Shown here: in pieces, positions 31,801 through 44,780 of the stretch
How positions within the stretch are numbered: the first letter of the stretch is position 1
Layout of the letters: every line of letters begins with the position of its first letter
From: Centrapalus pauciflorus
Taxonomy: Eukaryota > Streptophyta > Magnoliopsida > Asterales > Asteraceae
Direction: 5' to 3'
DNA: 64,000 nucleotides
Assembly (NCBI GenBank): GCA_020465985.1
Contig: JAANYP010004451.1
Coordinates: forward strand, 1 to 64,000
Made by a program: the position numbers and the translations under genes
The notes under the pieces: generated by a model
Told to the model about the DNA's origin: nothing
What the model saw: the letters and a program-made list of their open reading frames with translations, nothing else
Databases searched by the model: none

Positions 31801-34800
31801 ATGGATCCCGCAATCGTTCTTACCATACCCCATCCTCCTATCCCTAATTATAACGCTCAGCTACCTGAGGAAGCCATTCTGCCGAGCGCCGAGTTTGTCG
31901 AGTTTATCCCCCATAACTGGCAACTCGACGTCTCTATCCTCCCTAAAGAATCCCAAACCTTGCCTTCGACATTCTCACCCGCCATCCCATATATTATGCC
32001 CTTTCAACAGCCATAGCCATTCCCCAGATTTACCTACAACAATTCTGGAACAGGCTCCAATTCATAACCGACCCCGAACCTCACTTCACCTCCACCATTG
32101 ACTGCGTTCCAGTCAAAATCACAACCGCAGCCATCCGTCACATCCTTCGTCTTCCCATACAAGACTATCTTGCCTCCATTGACTCATTCGATCCAAATCC
32201 ATCCGTCTCAGAAGCCCTCTCTGAAATTCAAACACTAGGGTATGACGGCCCCCTTACCGAACCTTCCGACTTCCGCACCAAAAACCTTCAGTCCCACTGG
32301 AGGATCCTCTTCGATGTGCTAAACAAGTGCCTAACAGCCAAACATTCCGGTCACGACTCGGCGTCGGCCCAGGTATTAGCCATGTTCACCGGCTTTGCCT
32401 TCGACCGACACGTGGATTATGCTGCGTTCATCTTCGAAGAATTAAGACGAGTCCACATCGAAAGAAGAACAAAGAAGGGTCGCAAGTATGTTCCTTATCA
32501 AAGGTTCCTTCAGCTCATCATCAAGTGTGCAATGGATCAGGACGAAGACATTCATGAGCGTCCGGAAGCTGATGTCTACCCCACCGTGGCTATCCAAAAA
32601 TTGACCTTGCCAAAGGGGGCCCCGACGGTACAAGTGATGAAAATTCCGTTATCGACTCTAACAAGGTCGAGGGGTACAGATCGGGTAAGGGAATATATGA
32701 GAGAATATTATCCGGATGAGTCTCAGTCGGAATCGACTGAGACTAACCAGTCCGAAGGTGAGCAACAAGAGAGTGAGGATGAGGGAGAAAGGATGGATGT
32801 ACAACAATCACTGCGTTTTGGTGAGCGGGAGTTTGAGAGTGTAAGGGAGGGTGCTGCAGGTGAGACGGCAGAGACGGCGGATTCTGAGAGAACCGTCTCT
32901 GTCGTAAGACCGAGGGATATGCAATCTGAGGGTGAACCAAGCCCTATCAGCCGGACACCCCTTCAAAAGACCGTTAGTCCAGCGGTCGAAACTACCCCAA
33001 CCATCCACTTGGTTTCCCCTCAAAGGGAAACCACTTCATTCCACGAGAATCTTCCACACACGCCATCGCCCTCTGATTCGGAGAGTGGCGGTGTTGAAAG
33101 AGGTCACACTCCTCCCCACGTGACCGACCTTCCTTCGCCCACGATTCCATCCCCACAAATTCACACCGTGCACGATGCCTTTGTGGCATCCCTAAGAGCT
33201 GCCTCCGTGGCAGCTCCACAAACTTTCGGATCTGAGCATCCCGTAGTGGAGCCAGAGATGATGGAAGGAAGACCGGGAGTGGTTCAATCTACGCCGTCCA
33301 CTTCCGGCCATCTCCCCATCAATTTGGAGATGTTAACGGCAGCATTACGTGCTGCCGGAGTTATCACCCGGGCTGACCTGGACGCCCAAAGGGAGGCAGC
33401 CGAGGAACGACACACCGCCCTTCTTTCTCTTATAAAGGGTAAGGGTGTCGCCTCCGAAGCCGGCCCCTCACCAGGTTCCCATTCAGTGCAACTTCAAATG
33501 GCGGAGCTCTCGGACAAGCTTGATGCACTTAATCGCCTTATTCTTCAAGTCCAAGAGCAGCTCAATTCAAGGATGGATCGCCTCGAGTCGGCGGTCATAG
33601 ATCTCCAATGCCGCACTCAAGCTGAGCCCCCTAAAAGAAAACATGACGACCAGGACGACCCTGATCGTCATGAGGGGGAGAAACGTCAAAAAGTTCATCA
33701 TGAGGGTTCGATGATCATTCTAGGGGGAGCAGAGGCTGAAACAGCAGAAATTCAAGGGTCTGGGTCCGGGGATCAGACACATGAGGCTACGGAAGCGATG
33801 ATGATAGATTTTGAACCTCTACAAATTGAGGGCCCAGCTTCGTTAGACCCCACGTCAGCAATGGTGATTTATGAGCCCAAATATGAAAAAGTCGAAATCA
33901 TATTAGTTTCTAACTCAGATTCTGATAATGAAATTGACTATACATTTCTCACACCAAAACCTGAACCCCAATCTCCACCCCATGAACCCCAACCACAAAC
34001 ATCTTCCTCCATCCAACCACCTTCAGTCACTACCACAGAAACTCCATCAATCCAACCCACTCCCACACCTCCACCAGTGATACGTACCCCATCAGTCCAA
34101 ACAACCCTTCCAACTCAATCTGCTCCGCACTCCCTTATCGCTGAATCTTCCGGAGCCAGAACCGTGGACTGTTTTGACACCAAAGAAGTCCCCGCATCAT
34201 ATGACAGAACAGATGAAGAATGGATAAAGTGGTACTCCTGGGGAGAAGTCCACACGCTGGATGCGGAAACGAAAGAAGGACTATGTCAGGACCGGAGAGA
34301 CCGTGTATTGAAACTTCTTGAGGCTCCGCCTAAAGAATTAGAAGAACCTCCGGTCCAGGGATTAAAGGAATTCTTGAAGAAGTTCCCGGCCGATCAATTT
34401 CAAAATCCTTTCCTGGAAGAAAGGTTCAAAATGGTTTTCAGAAAGAACCCGGGATCCTACAGTAGACGTCTTCTCATGGTAATGACCGATGCTTCTCGAT
34501 GCGTTCAAGCCGAATACAATCAGATGATGCTTAGAGAAACGAGAGATAAGAGCAAATACTGGTCAAAGTCCAAATTAGTCAGAATCAATAATATTCATAT
34601 GTACAAGAGAGCCAGAGTCTACACTCCAGCCTTCGAGGTACTTAGAGAAGACGGTACCATTCAAGAACTGTATGAGAGCGACATTGACTTCGTAAACATA
34701 GACGATGTAGAGCGTCTGCACAGAAAATTGGTCAATCGAGTCAAGGGTCGTTTTACACATATGACTGCCTTAGCAGCCCTGGTTCGATGCATGAATCACC

Positions 34801-35240
34801 GATCAATCATTATGTGCCTCAGAGATTTCCAGATGGCGATTGAGAGTGCATTAGTCAAAGTGGGTCTGAAAGCTCCTGAACAAGATGTATTTTTGCTAGA
34901 CCACTATCCGGCTTACAAAGTTTTGCTTCGAGGACAGCCAGGGGTTATCTTTTTGAATCAGAAATGACAGAAAAGATTCATGCGCTTTGAGGATCTTCCT
35001 TGTTACTCCGACGACACTATCAGATTGGTTCGAGCAGCGCTTACACAGAAAATTCAAGACTTTGACGCTCAACCTAATCCAGAACTTAGATGCTCGCCAC
35101 AGGAGATACAGGATACACTCAGTGGCATTGAATACCTGAATGAGAGGCTACATATAAGACAAGTAACCAGATGCTTCGACGTCATACTTGGTCTTCGTGA
35201 ATCTACAGATCATGCCCGAGGTCCAGGGCCTCCTAAGTGA
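31801..35240 (+). pseudogene. Sire-1 env-like (third) ORF, one frameshift and one nonsense
   Basis: The ATG follows the acceptor directly (MDPAIVLTIPHPP). The N-terminal ~230 codons are a conserved domain of Sirevirus third ORFs (FWNRLQF, IRHILRLP, GYDGPL, FDVLNKCLTAKHSGHDSASAQVL), followed by YQRFLQLII. A frameshift near 31955 separates the first ~50 codons from the main frame. The middle is acidic, then Ser/Pro/Thr-rich, with a short coiled coil (LSDKLDALNRLILQVQEQL) near 33510. The C-terminal ~250 codons are again conserved (EEWIKWYSWGEVHTL, MCLRDFQMAIESALVK). TGA at 34965-34967 cuts the frame; reading continues in phase to 35240. I see no convincing signal peptide or transmembrane segment. 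Env-like is the family convention; function is unknown. Confidence 0.8.
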
Positions 35241-35246
35241 TCGAAA

Positions 35247-35255
35247 AGGGGGAGA
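35247..35255 (+). promoter_or_regulatory. Polypurine tract of Sire-1
   Basis: AAAAGGGGGAGA immediately before the 3' LTR (TGTTAG at 35257). Confidence 0.85.
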
Positions 35256-35256
35256 T

Positions 35257-35605
35257 TGTTAGATTTATTATTTCGATCCTAGGAGTTGTTTTGTAATATT
35301 TATTTTCATTGTAATTTGTCTTGTATTTATTTCTATGTATTTCATGTCTAAGATATAGTGTAGGGGCCAAAGTTACCAAGTCTTGTAACTTAATTAAAGG
35401 AGCCTATAAAAGGCTCCTAGGGTTTACTTTATTAAAAACACGGTTGACAATTTGAATTCTTTAGAGCCGCCACTGTTCCATCAAAACATTCAAACATTCA
35501 TCTTGTCTCTTCTTTATCACAACACATTTATTGAGCTCGTTTTCTTCATGTGTTTGATGAGAAAATCATTGAGGTGCTGAATATTTACGGGATTCCATAT
35601 TAACA
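35257..35605 (+). repeat. Sire-1 3' LTR with intact TATA hairpin
   Basis: 349 bp. TATAAAA at 35405-35411 lies within GGAGCCTATAAAAGGCTCC, a 7-bp stem whose loop carries the TATA core. Confidence 0.92.
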
Positions 35606-36218
35606 TTTTTAACTTTTTCCAATCGTAAAAACTACAAACCATTCAATTTTTTTAGTGTTTCCAAACAAAAAGGCAACACACTATTTCATTTTTTGGAAAA
35701 ACGTTAAAACATAATGGTTTGTAGCTTTTCGTTCGGAGAAAAATAAAGGTAATGGTTTGATTCAAAAAACTAGAAAAATAAAATGATTTTTGTTTGTTTA
35801 GAAAATATGAAAATCAGAATTATTCGTAGTTTTTTCGTTTGCAAAAACTAAAAACAGAATTGTTTGTATTTATTTTCGTTTTCCAAAACAAAAAATCGGA
35901 ATAAGTTGAATTTTTTGGTGCAGAAAAAAATAAAAAACGGATTTTCTTCGTAGCTTTTTACGTTTTAAATTGAAAAAACTTAAACATGTATGGTTAGTAA
36001 CTTCTTTTCGTTTGAAGAAACAAATAAAAGCTTAAGGTTCAAATTTTTTTGGTTTGGAAAACTACAATATAAAATATATGAATTTTTTTCATTCGACAAA
36101 AAAGAAATGAATTCTAACTTAATACAATTGTTTAAAAAAAAAGTTCGTAATTTAAGGTAAAAAATATATTAATATAGAAAACTTAATAAACAAATAAATT
36201 AATATGTAAAAAAGTTAA

Positions 36219-36222
<4 letters not shown>

Positions 36223-36284
<62 letters not shown>
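36223..36284. repeat. (AAT)n microsatellite
   Basis: About 20 AAT units in the right foldback arm; the counterpart in the left arm is (TTA)n split by the Helitron. Confidence 0.95.
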
Positions 36285-36285
<1 letters not shown>

Positions 36286-36506
36286 GAGTTAAATAAAAAA
36301 AATTTACTTGAGGGTCCAAAATGTTATCAAAGAAAAGGGTAAAATGGTCATTATAAAATATATAACCATTTGATTGTTAAAGTCAACGGCAAAGGGACCA
36401 TATTTGCAAGTAAACAGTGAAAATAAGGACCGTTTATGCAAAATTGAAACCACAGGGACCGTATCCAAAGTTTTATGCAAACCAAAGGAACCATTTCTGT
36501 AATTTA

Positions 36507-37245
<739 letters not shown>

Positions 37246-37997
37246 TCATATATACCCTTCCAAAACTTCAAAATATCATATATATCCAACCTAAAATTTT
37301 AATATCATATATATCCTTCCTAAACATCATAATATCATATATACCCAATTTTAATTATTAATATCACATATATCTCTCTTAAACATCAATAATATCATAT
37401 ATACCCAAATTCATTAATTTAATTATTTTTATAATATTTAAAACTCATAATTAATATTGTTTATTAATTAATGACCATTATACCCTTAATCATTTCTTCT
37501 TTCAACTAAACTTGAAAATATCATATTTATCCAACTTAAATTAAAATATCATATCCCTTGTAATAAATTTATATAATTTATTTTTGTAAACTTTAATAAA
37601 TAAATTCTTCAAATTAAAACAAATTAACATTAAAAATAAAAAAAATAGAAAAAAATTGTATCGTGTTTTTCTCGTTAGTAATTAAATCGAATCGTCTTAT
37701 TATATTTTCTTATTTATTTTTTTTCAACAGTAATCTATATACAATTACCTGACTACATATTATGTTCTTTTTTTTTTTTTTATAGTTGTATCGAATTTTC
37801 TTTTCTTTTTTTTTTAATTTAGTATATATTTTTTGTTTTTAAATACATTAGTTTCGAATTTTTTTTCAAGTTTGCATTCGTTTTATAACTATTGTTTATT
37901 TACTTTTCTTTGTTTTTTTTAATTTTTATATTTAATCAAGTATATGAATTATAACTTTGTCCGATGTAATTAGTTGTGTATATTTTGTGTTAACGAT

Positions 37998-38060
<63 letters not shown>

Positions 38061-38553
38061 AAATCCTATATAATTATAGTCCAGTTTTATAATAACTTGT
38101 TTAATAAAACTAGAAAATATTTTAATATTAAATTTACCGGATGAAATTTGTATGTTATTAGTAAATTAATTTTTTTATTATAAATAAATGGTTATTTGCT
38201 TTAGTAAAAAACTCAGTTTTTTTTAAACAAACCTTTACTATTAAAATATTTTGTAGATACTAATTATTAAACAAATTATTATAAAAACTGGACTTTAAAT
38301 ATATAGGATTATATATATAATCTTGTAGTTAACACAAAATATACATAACTATTTACATTGGATAACAAGTTATAACTCAAATTCTAGACTAAATATAAAA
38401 ATTAAAAAAAGTAACTAAATAAACAATAGTTATAAAACGAATGCAAACTTGAAAAAAAAATTAGAAACTAATGTATTAGAATACAAAAAATATATATATA
38501 CTAAATTAAAAACAAAACAAAATGTGATGGAACTATAAAGTTCGAAAAGAAAA

Positions 38554-38879
38554 GGGTTAAGTACCATTTTGACCATCCAACTTTCAGATTTGTCCCGTTT
38601 AGCCACTAAACTATTTTTTGTCCTGATTTAACCACTAAACTTTTGTTTGATGTTCCATTTTGGGAAAAATGAATAAAATTAATGGCTAAATAGATACAAA
38701 ATATGATGGTTTAGTGGCCAAATCGAGACAATTTTCAGTGGCTAAATCAGTAAAAAAAATGTTTAGTGGCTAAATATGTATACAAAAAATAGTTTAGTGG
38801 CTAAATCGAGACAAAAAATAGTTTAATGGTTAAATCGAAAAAAATCTAAAAGTTGGATGGTCAAATTCACAGTTAACCC
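38554..38879. mobile_element. MULE-type MITE with 9-bp target duplication
   Basis: 326 bp. Inverted ends GGGTTAAGTACCATTTTGAC and, reverse-complemented, GGGTTAACTGTGAATTTGAC, both continuing CATCCAACTTT. Flanked by AAAAGAAAA at 38545-38553 and 38880-38888, a perfect 9-bp duplication as expected for Mutator-like elements. The interior repeats GTTTAGTGGCTAAAT. Confidence 0.85.
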
Positions 38880-40486
38880 AAAAGAAAAAGAAAAAAAGAA
38901 TATAATATGTATATAGATTACTGTAGTAAAAAAACAAATAATAAAATATAATAAGACGATACAATTTGATTACAAACGAGCAAAAACATGATACTACTTT
39001 TTTTATTTTTAATGTTAATTTGTTTTAGTTTGAAGAATTTATTTAGTAAAGTTTACAAAAATAAATTATATAAAATTATTAAAAGGGATATGATATTTTA
39101 ATTTAAGTTGGATAAATATGATATTTTGAAGTTTAGTTGAAAGAAGATATGAGTAAGGGTGTAATGATCATTAATTAATATGCAATATTAATTATGAGTT
39201 TTAAATGTTTTAAAAATAAATAAATTAATGATTTTGGGTATGTATGATATTAATAATGTTTAAGAAGGATATATGTGATATTAATAATTAAAATTGGGTA
39301 TATATGGTATTATGATGTTTAGGAGGGATATATATGATATTTAAATTTTAGGTTAGGTATATATGATATTAGGGGCGTGCAGAAAAACCAAAATCCAAAC
39401 CGAAACCGAAAAATCCAAACCGAAACCGAAAAATCCAAACCGAAAAAACCAAACCGTTTGGATTTTGGACTGGTTGGACTCTCGACTTTCAAAAAACGAA
39501 AGTTTCGGTTTGCTTTAGGTTTTAATCTTTAAAAAACTGAAAAAAATCCAAACCGAACCGATTTTATATATACTATATTATAAAATTTAGATTTATTAAA
39601 TACCTACCCCTTTTTAATTATCAAATTAGGTTGTTTAAATTTTAAAATTTAATGTCTGGGGTAGTTAGAATTTAATGCCTGTGGTAAACTAACCGGTAGA
39701 ATAGGAATTGGGAAAGTGGGAAGCATCAAGCGACGCATCGGACTTTTGCCTATTAGGAGAAATCGAGAATTGAATGTTTAGAAAATTGGATTCTGCATTT
39801 TGGATTTGAATATTGGAGTTGGATATTTGTGAATGTTTAAATTTAGAGTAAAGGACACTTTTGGTCCTTGTGGTTTGATGGTTTACCCGGATTCAGTCCC
39901 TTAACCTTAGTAAGGTCAAATTTCATCCCTATTTTGCTAATTTTGTGCACTTTTAGTCCCTCGTCCGTTAAACTTAACGACACAACCGTTAAAATTGTAA
40001 GAATGACATTATTACCCTTTTCATTAAGACGCTTTTAGTCCCTATGATTTTTATTATTTACCCATTTATAGTCCAACATTTATTTTATTTTATTTTATCT
40101 TTATAATTATATTATTTATAGATATACTTATCATTATAAACACTTATTTTATTTATAAATATACTTATGTTTTAATATTTTATTTACATTTACTATTGTT
40201 CGTATTTTATTTAAAATTTGACTTTTATTTTAATTAAAATTATATATTTTCTTTACTAATTTATTTAAAGTTCATCTTCTTAATTAATTTTAATTTTTAT
40301 AATATTATTGTTGACATTTATATATGTAATTTTGTTAGTTAAGTAAATATAATATCGTCGATATTTTTCCTCTCCAAAGTCACTATTTATTCAAGTATCA
40401 TCCAACCAAATCAATTATCGACACATAAATTTTATATATATATATATGTGAATATAGTTGAAGAAATAATGACATTGGAAGATACT

Positions 40487-42360
40487 TGTAACATCCCATT
40501 TTCGAGATAATTGCGTGTAATTATTTTAGTGGATGTTTAAATAATTATGATTGCGTGGGTCCAATAATAGCCCGACTAGTGGATTATACGTGTCGGGTTT
40601 ATGAGTTGCGTGGCGCCGGGTAATTAATTTAGTGGATTAATTATATTTGAGTTCGTGGATTTAAATGGGTTAAATGGATATCAATTGTGAAAAAGTGGTA
40701 TTGGGTTCGGATTTAGTGGGTTCGGGACTTGCTTAAAATGGAAATTGATATATACGTGCGTTCTTATCCTTGTTCTTCTCTTTCCTCTTTTGGCAAAATC
40801 ACAAAACAAGTGAGTGTGTGCGTGTGTGTTCCTGGAGCAGCAAGGGAACTGAAGTAAAGATCGAAATTGGGTGTTGGATTGGTGTTCTTCCCCTTCTTTT
40901 CGTGTTCTTAAAAGTCAAGAGGTAAGAAAATCATGGGTTTGGTTGCTAAAATACGAGATGTGTGTGTGTGTGATGTTAAGAGTTTGTTTCTGGAATTATG
41001 TGGGTCGATATATATGTGAATTTTGTGTATTTGGGGCTAAAAATCGAGTCTTGGAGGTGAAAACCCTCCTGGTTCCGCCATGGATGTCGAGCAGAGGAAG
41101 AGGAAAAGCGCAGGGAGCGCGGCCGCGCTCGGGCGAGCGTGGTCGCGATGCAGGCGGAGCGCGACACGTTAGGGGGAGGGCGCGACGCGTTCAGAGCTCT
41201 TGTGCTGGGGCTGTTGGGGCCGGGTTTGGGGGTTTTTGGGGTTGGGTTTTATTTGGGATTGTTGGGTTGGGTTTGAATCAAGCTTCCGGGGTTCCGTTGG
41301 GTTTGTTTTGGATCGAATATATTGTGAGTCGGGTTTTGATCGGGCTTTCGGGGTTTTCGATTGGGATTGTTTCGGGGTTTCGGGTCATAAATGATTTGGG
41401 TTATAAATTGTTATGTGCACCTTTCGAAATGAGTTTGTGTTAACGGTTGAGATCCGTGTGATTTCAGGGACGAGTAAGCGAGCTGAATCGAGTCAGAGAT
41501 TCCGAGATTAGTAGATCGACCAGGTGAGTACTCGAGTTCCTTTTTAAACCGCGGGGCTGTTTTCCGAGTCATAATTGTGTAGCTAGATTCGTGTATGTGT
41601 ATATTGTGTATTGTGAATGAGACAGGGACGCGAGTAGCATGTATACTTCTGTTCTTACATATGTGTTATATGTGTGCATGAGATGAGATCCAGTCCGGGG
41701 GTCCGTGATGAGTTCCATACGGACGGTGATTCGCGATGAGTGATCGCGCGGGTTGACTGTCCCTAACAGTCCTTGGGGCGTGTATACACGGCAGGGCCTG
41801 CAGCGGGTTCGCGCCCGTGCTACAGGGTTTTCGCTAACCACCGGTGTACACGGTCGTTAGCCGGGGAAGTGTTCCCTCAGTGATTCTGTGTGCAGGGCTT
41901 CGGATCTCATGCTGTGCGTGTTCATACCTGCTTTATATTGTTGATTGCCAGGGACAGAGATAGAGCTTGTGCTGTGTGTATGTGCTATGTGTGCGCATGC
42001 TATGTGTTTATTTTGCAGAGTCTAACCCTCGAGTACTCACGAGCTTCCGAGCTTACGTATTCGAGTCTACCATGTTCAGGGGATCAGGGAAGAGATCGGT
42101 AGCTGGGTTTGCTGATCAGGGACTTACTGTCAATGGGGGACGTATTTGCTTTTGTTAGTAATTATGCGAGTATTGTCTGTGTTTGCATCTTTTGGGGTGT
42201 TGTAATCTAGTGGATTATATGTTAATGATATTTATGTAAAAGTTTTAATTTATCAGTGATTTCAGCTAATCCTATGACATGTGTATGATAGAGTTATCAA
42301 GATATTGCCACCTGTGTATTGTATTGACGTGGCATTTCCAGGTTCGAGGAGGGTGTTACA
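40487..42360 (+). mobile_element. Gypsy solo LTR
   Basis: 1874 bp, TGTAACATCC...GTGTTACA, with target duplication ATACT at 40482-40486 and 42361-42365 and no interior. A TATA-like TATATACG lies at about 40749. Donor-like signals: GAG|GTAAGA (40922) and CAG|GTGAGT (41524); acceptors GATTTCAG (41467) and TGTGCAG (41895). A CpG-rich block with CGCGGCCGCGCTC lies at about 41100-41185; the Gyp-2 LTR has the same motif. The 190-codon frame at 40871-41443 crosses these signals and has no domain, so it is not called a gene. Confidence 0.92.
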
Positions 42361-42364
42361 ATAC

Positions 42365-42478
<114 letters not shown>

Positions 42479-44043
42479 ATCACATATTATATAATTTATG
42501 TGTCAATAATTGATTAGTTTGGAAGATACTTGAAGAAATAGTGACTTTGGAGAGGAAAAATACTGACGATATTATATTTACTTAAACACAACTAACAAAA
42601 TTACATATATAAATGACGTCAATAATATTATAAAAATTGAAATTAATAAAGAAGATGGACTTTAAATAAATTAGTAAAGAAAATATATAATTTTAATTAA
42701 ATTAAAAGTTAAAGTTTAAATAAAATACGAACAATAGTAAATGTAAATAAAATATTAAAACATAAGTATATTTATAAATAAAAGAAGTGTGTTTATTATG
42801 AATTAAGTATATTTATAAATAATATAATTATAAAGATAAAATAAAATAAAATAAATGTTGGACTATAAATGGGTAAATAATAAAACCATAGGGACTAAAA
42901 GTGTCTCAATGAAAAGGGTAAAAATGTCATTCTTAAACATTTAACGGTTGTGTCGTTAAGTTTAACGGACGAGGGACTAAAAGTGCACAAAATTAGCAAA
43001 ATAGGGATGAAATTTGACATTATTATGGTTAAGGGACTGAATCCGGGTAAACCATCAAACCACAAGGACCAAAAATGTCCTTTACTCTTAAATTTCTGAT
43101 TTGAATTGTTGAAATTGAATATTTGGATGTTTGAAGTTTAAGTTTTTTTTGTTTTTTTTATGTTTGATTAAATGATTATTGTATTAGATGTTGTTAAAAT
43201 TTAATAATTTGTCAAAGAAAAAATAATTTTCACAAATCAAAAAATGGGTTTTCGGACAAAAAAAAACAAAATCCAAAAAACCGAAATCCAAACCGAAACC
43301 GAAACAAAAACCGAAAAAACCAAACCATTTGGACCGTTAATTTTAAAAACCGATATTTTGGTTTGGATTTCCGTTTTTGTCATAAACCGGTCCAAACCGC
43401 TCCATGCTCACCCCTATATGATATTATGAATTTTTGGAGGGGTATATACGAAATTCTCTCTCTCTCCCTCTCTCTCTCTCTATATATATATGAGAAACAA
43501 ATGAAAATTACCAAAATGGCAAATGACAAAAAATAGTAACAAGTTTTGACAAGTTTATCATTAATAGTAACATTATTTATTTTTTATCATTTATAGTAAC
43601 AACTTTTTATTTTTCTATCAATAATAGTAATGAGTGACCTGCTAACCTGTTTAGCAGGTCACCAACTTTTCAGTTATAAAAAATAGTAACATTTTTTTCC
43701 AGATTTTTATCTAATATTTCCTAAACACCAAAATAAACCAAATTTATATTCCGAATATTTACGGATAGATAATATTCTTTTTATTCACAATTATATATAA
43801 TATGAATGAAAAAAAACTACTAATAATTTCAATTTTCACTTTTTCTAACTAAAAAAATACGAACCACCATTTTCTTAGTTTTTCCGAATAAAATAATACA
43901 AATCGTTCCATTTTTAGTTTTTTCCAATCTAAATGGGTTATAGTTTTTTTATCTAGAAAACAAAAAATCAACACGAGTCACAATATTTTTCATTCATAAA
44001 ACTATAAACCACAATGAGTTATGGTTTTCCATTCATAAAAAAA

Positions 44044-44707
44044 TGTTAGGAAATATTCTAAGTAGTTCAAGCTGTTAGTTAGACTTCTCATACTGTTAGT
44101 AGAATTTCTATGTAAGTACAAAGTTCATGCTGCTAGTTGAAGAATCTCGAGCTGTTAGTGTAAAAGTTCATGCTGCCAGAGTAATTTCTCTCAAGCTGCC
44201 TTGCACATGCTGCTAAGTATTTCAAGCTGCTCAACGGTTTCATAAACAGAAAGTGCTGATATTAAGGAAAAGATATCTACACGAAGATTCCAGCATATCT
44301 ACTATCAGAGAAGTCAAAGTCCTTCAAGGATACAAAATCAGAAAGCATTATAAATATATAGAATAGGTCTTTCTATTGCATAAGAGTTTTCTGCGTATTC
44401 AAAATTGTATTTGCTTTTTGTTTAAGTTTTCATAAGCCTCTAAGGTTGTAAAACCCTAAGAACAATTTGTGTTCTTCGTCTAATCAAACAGATTAGAGGT
44501 GATTGTAATCATTCTGATTCAGCAATACAAGCAGTTTTGATTATTACTTGTGTTTATTTGTTATTGATTCTGAAAGCTTTTATCAAAATAATTAAGTGTT
44601 ATTCCGCAAACTTCTTAATTAGACTTTGATTAAATACAAGATTATTGGTTTACACTCTGATCAATTCAAATCAGTTAATCTTAGGTAGTTAAGTTCAGAT
44701 CCTGACA
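44044..44707 (+). repeat. Sire-2 5' LTR with AGCTGYTAG motif array
   Basis: Within the first ~190 bp about eight degenerate copies of CAAGCTGTTAG / CATGCTGCTAG occur at 15-30 bp spacing. A TATA box TATAAATA is at 44349-44356. The 3' LTR (54134-54797) has the same layout with TATA at 54439. Confidence 0.9.
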
Positions 44708-44709
44708 AG

Positions 44710-44719
44710 TGGTATCAGA
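44710..44719 (+). promoter_or_regulatory. Primer binding site of Sire-2
   Basis: TGGTATCAGA, two bases after the LTR; the match to initiator Met tRNA is shorter at its end (GAGAC rather than GAGC). Confidence 0.8.
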
Positions 44720-44780
44720 GACAGGTTGTTCTTTGTTTTTCAAAGTCGAAAGCTTTCTTTTAAATTTTTAATCTTTTGCA

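Larger units (their letters stand above)
21338..35605 (+). mobile_element. Sire-1: complete 14.3-kb Sirevirus (Ty1/copia) with env-like ORF
   Basis: LTRs are 21338-21675 and 35257-35605 (TGTTAGATTT...TTAACA) with target duplication TTTTT at 21333-21337 and 35606-35610. Order: PBS (21678), long leader with palindromes, gag, pol (PR-INT-RT-RNaseH, the copia order), post-pol region, internal promoter-like block, env-like ORF, PPT. Outside the 11-bp indel I count about two LTR substitutions, so insertion is recent. Lesions: a gag nonsense codon, a one-base pol deletion, an env frameshift and an env nonsense codon. Large gag, env-like third ORF and extra polypurine tracts mark the Sirevirus lineage. 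Confidence 0.93.

Noticed and set aside
38003..38050. (TA)n in the centre of Y as another member of the TA-flanked train
   Set aside because: It lies in the loop of a palindrome with no inverted-repeat module ending at it.
40871..41443. 190-codon ORF in the solo LTR
   Set aside because: Crosses consensus splice signals and the CpG block, has no recognisable domain and lies in an LTR.
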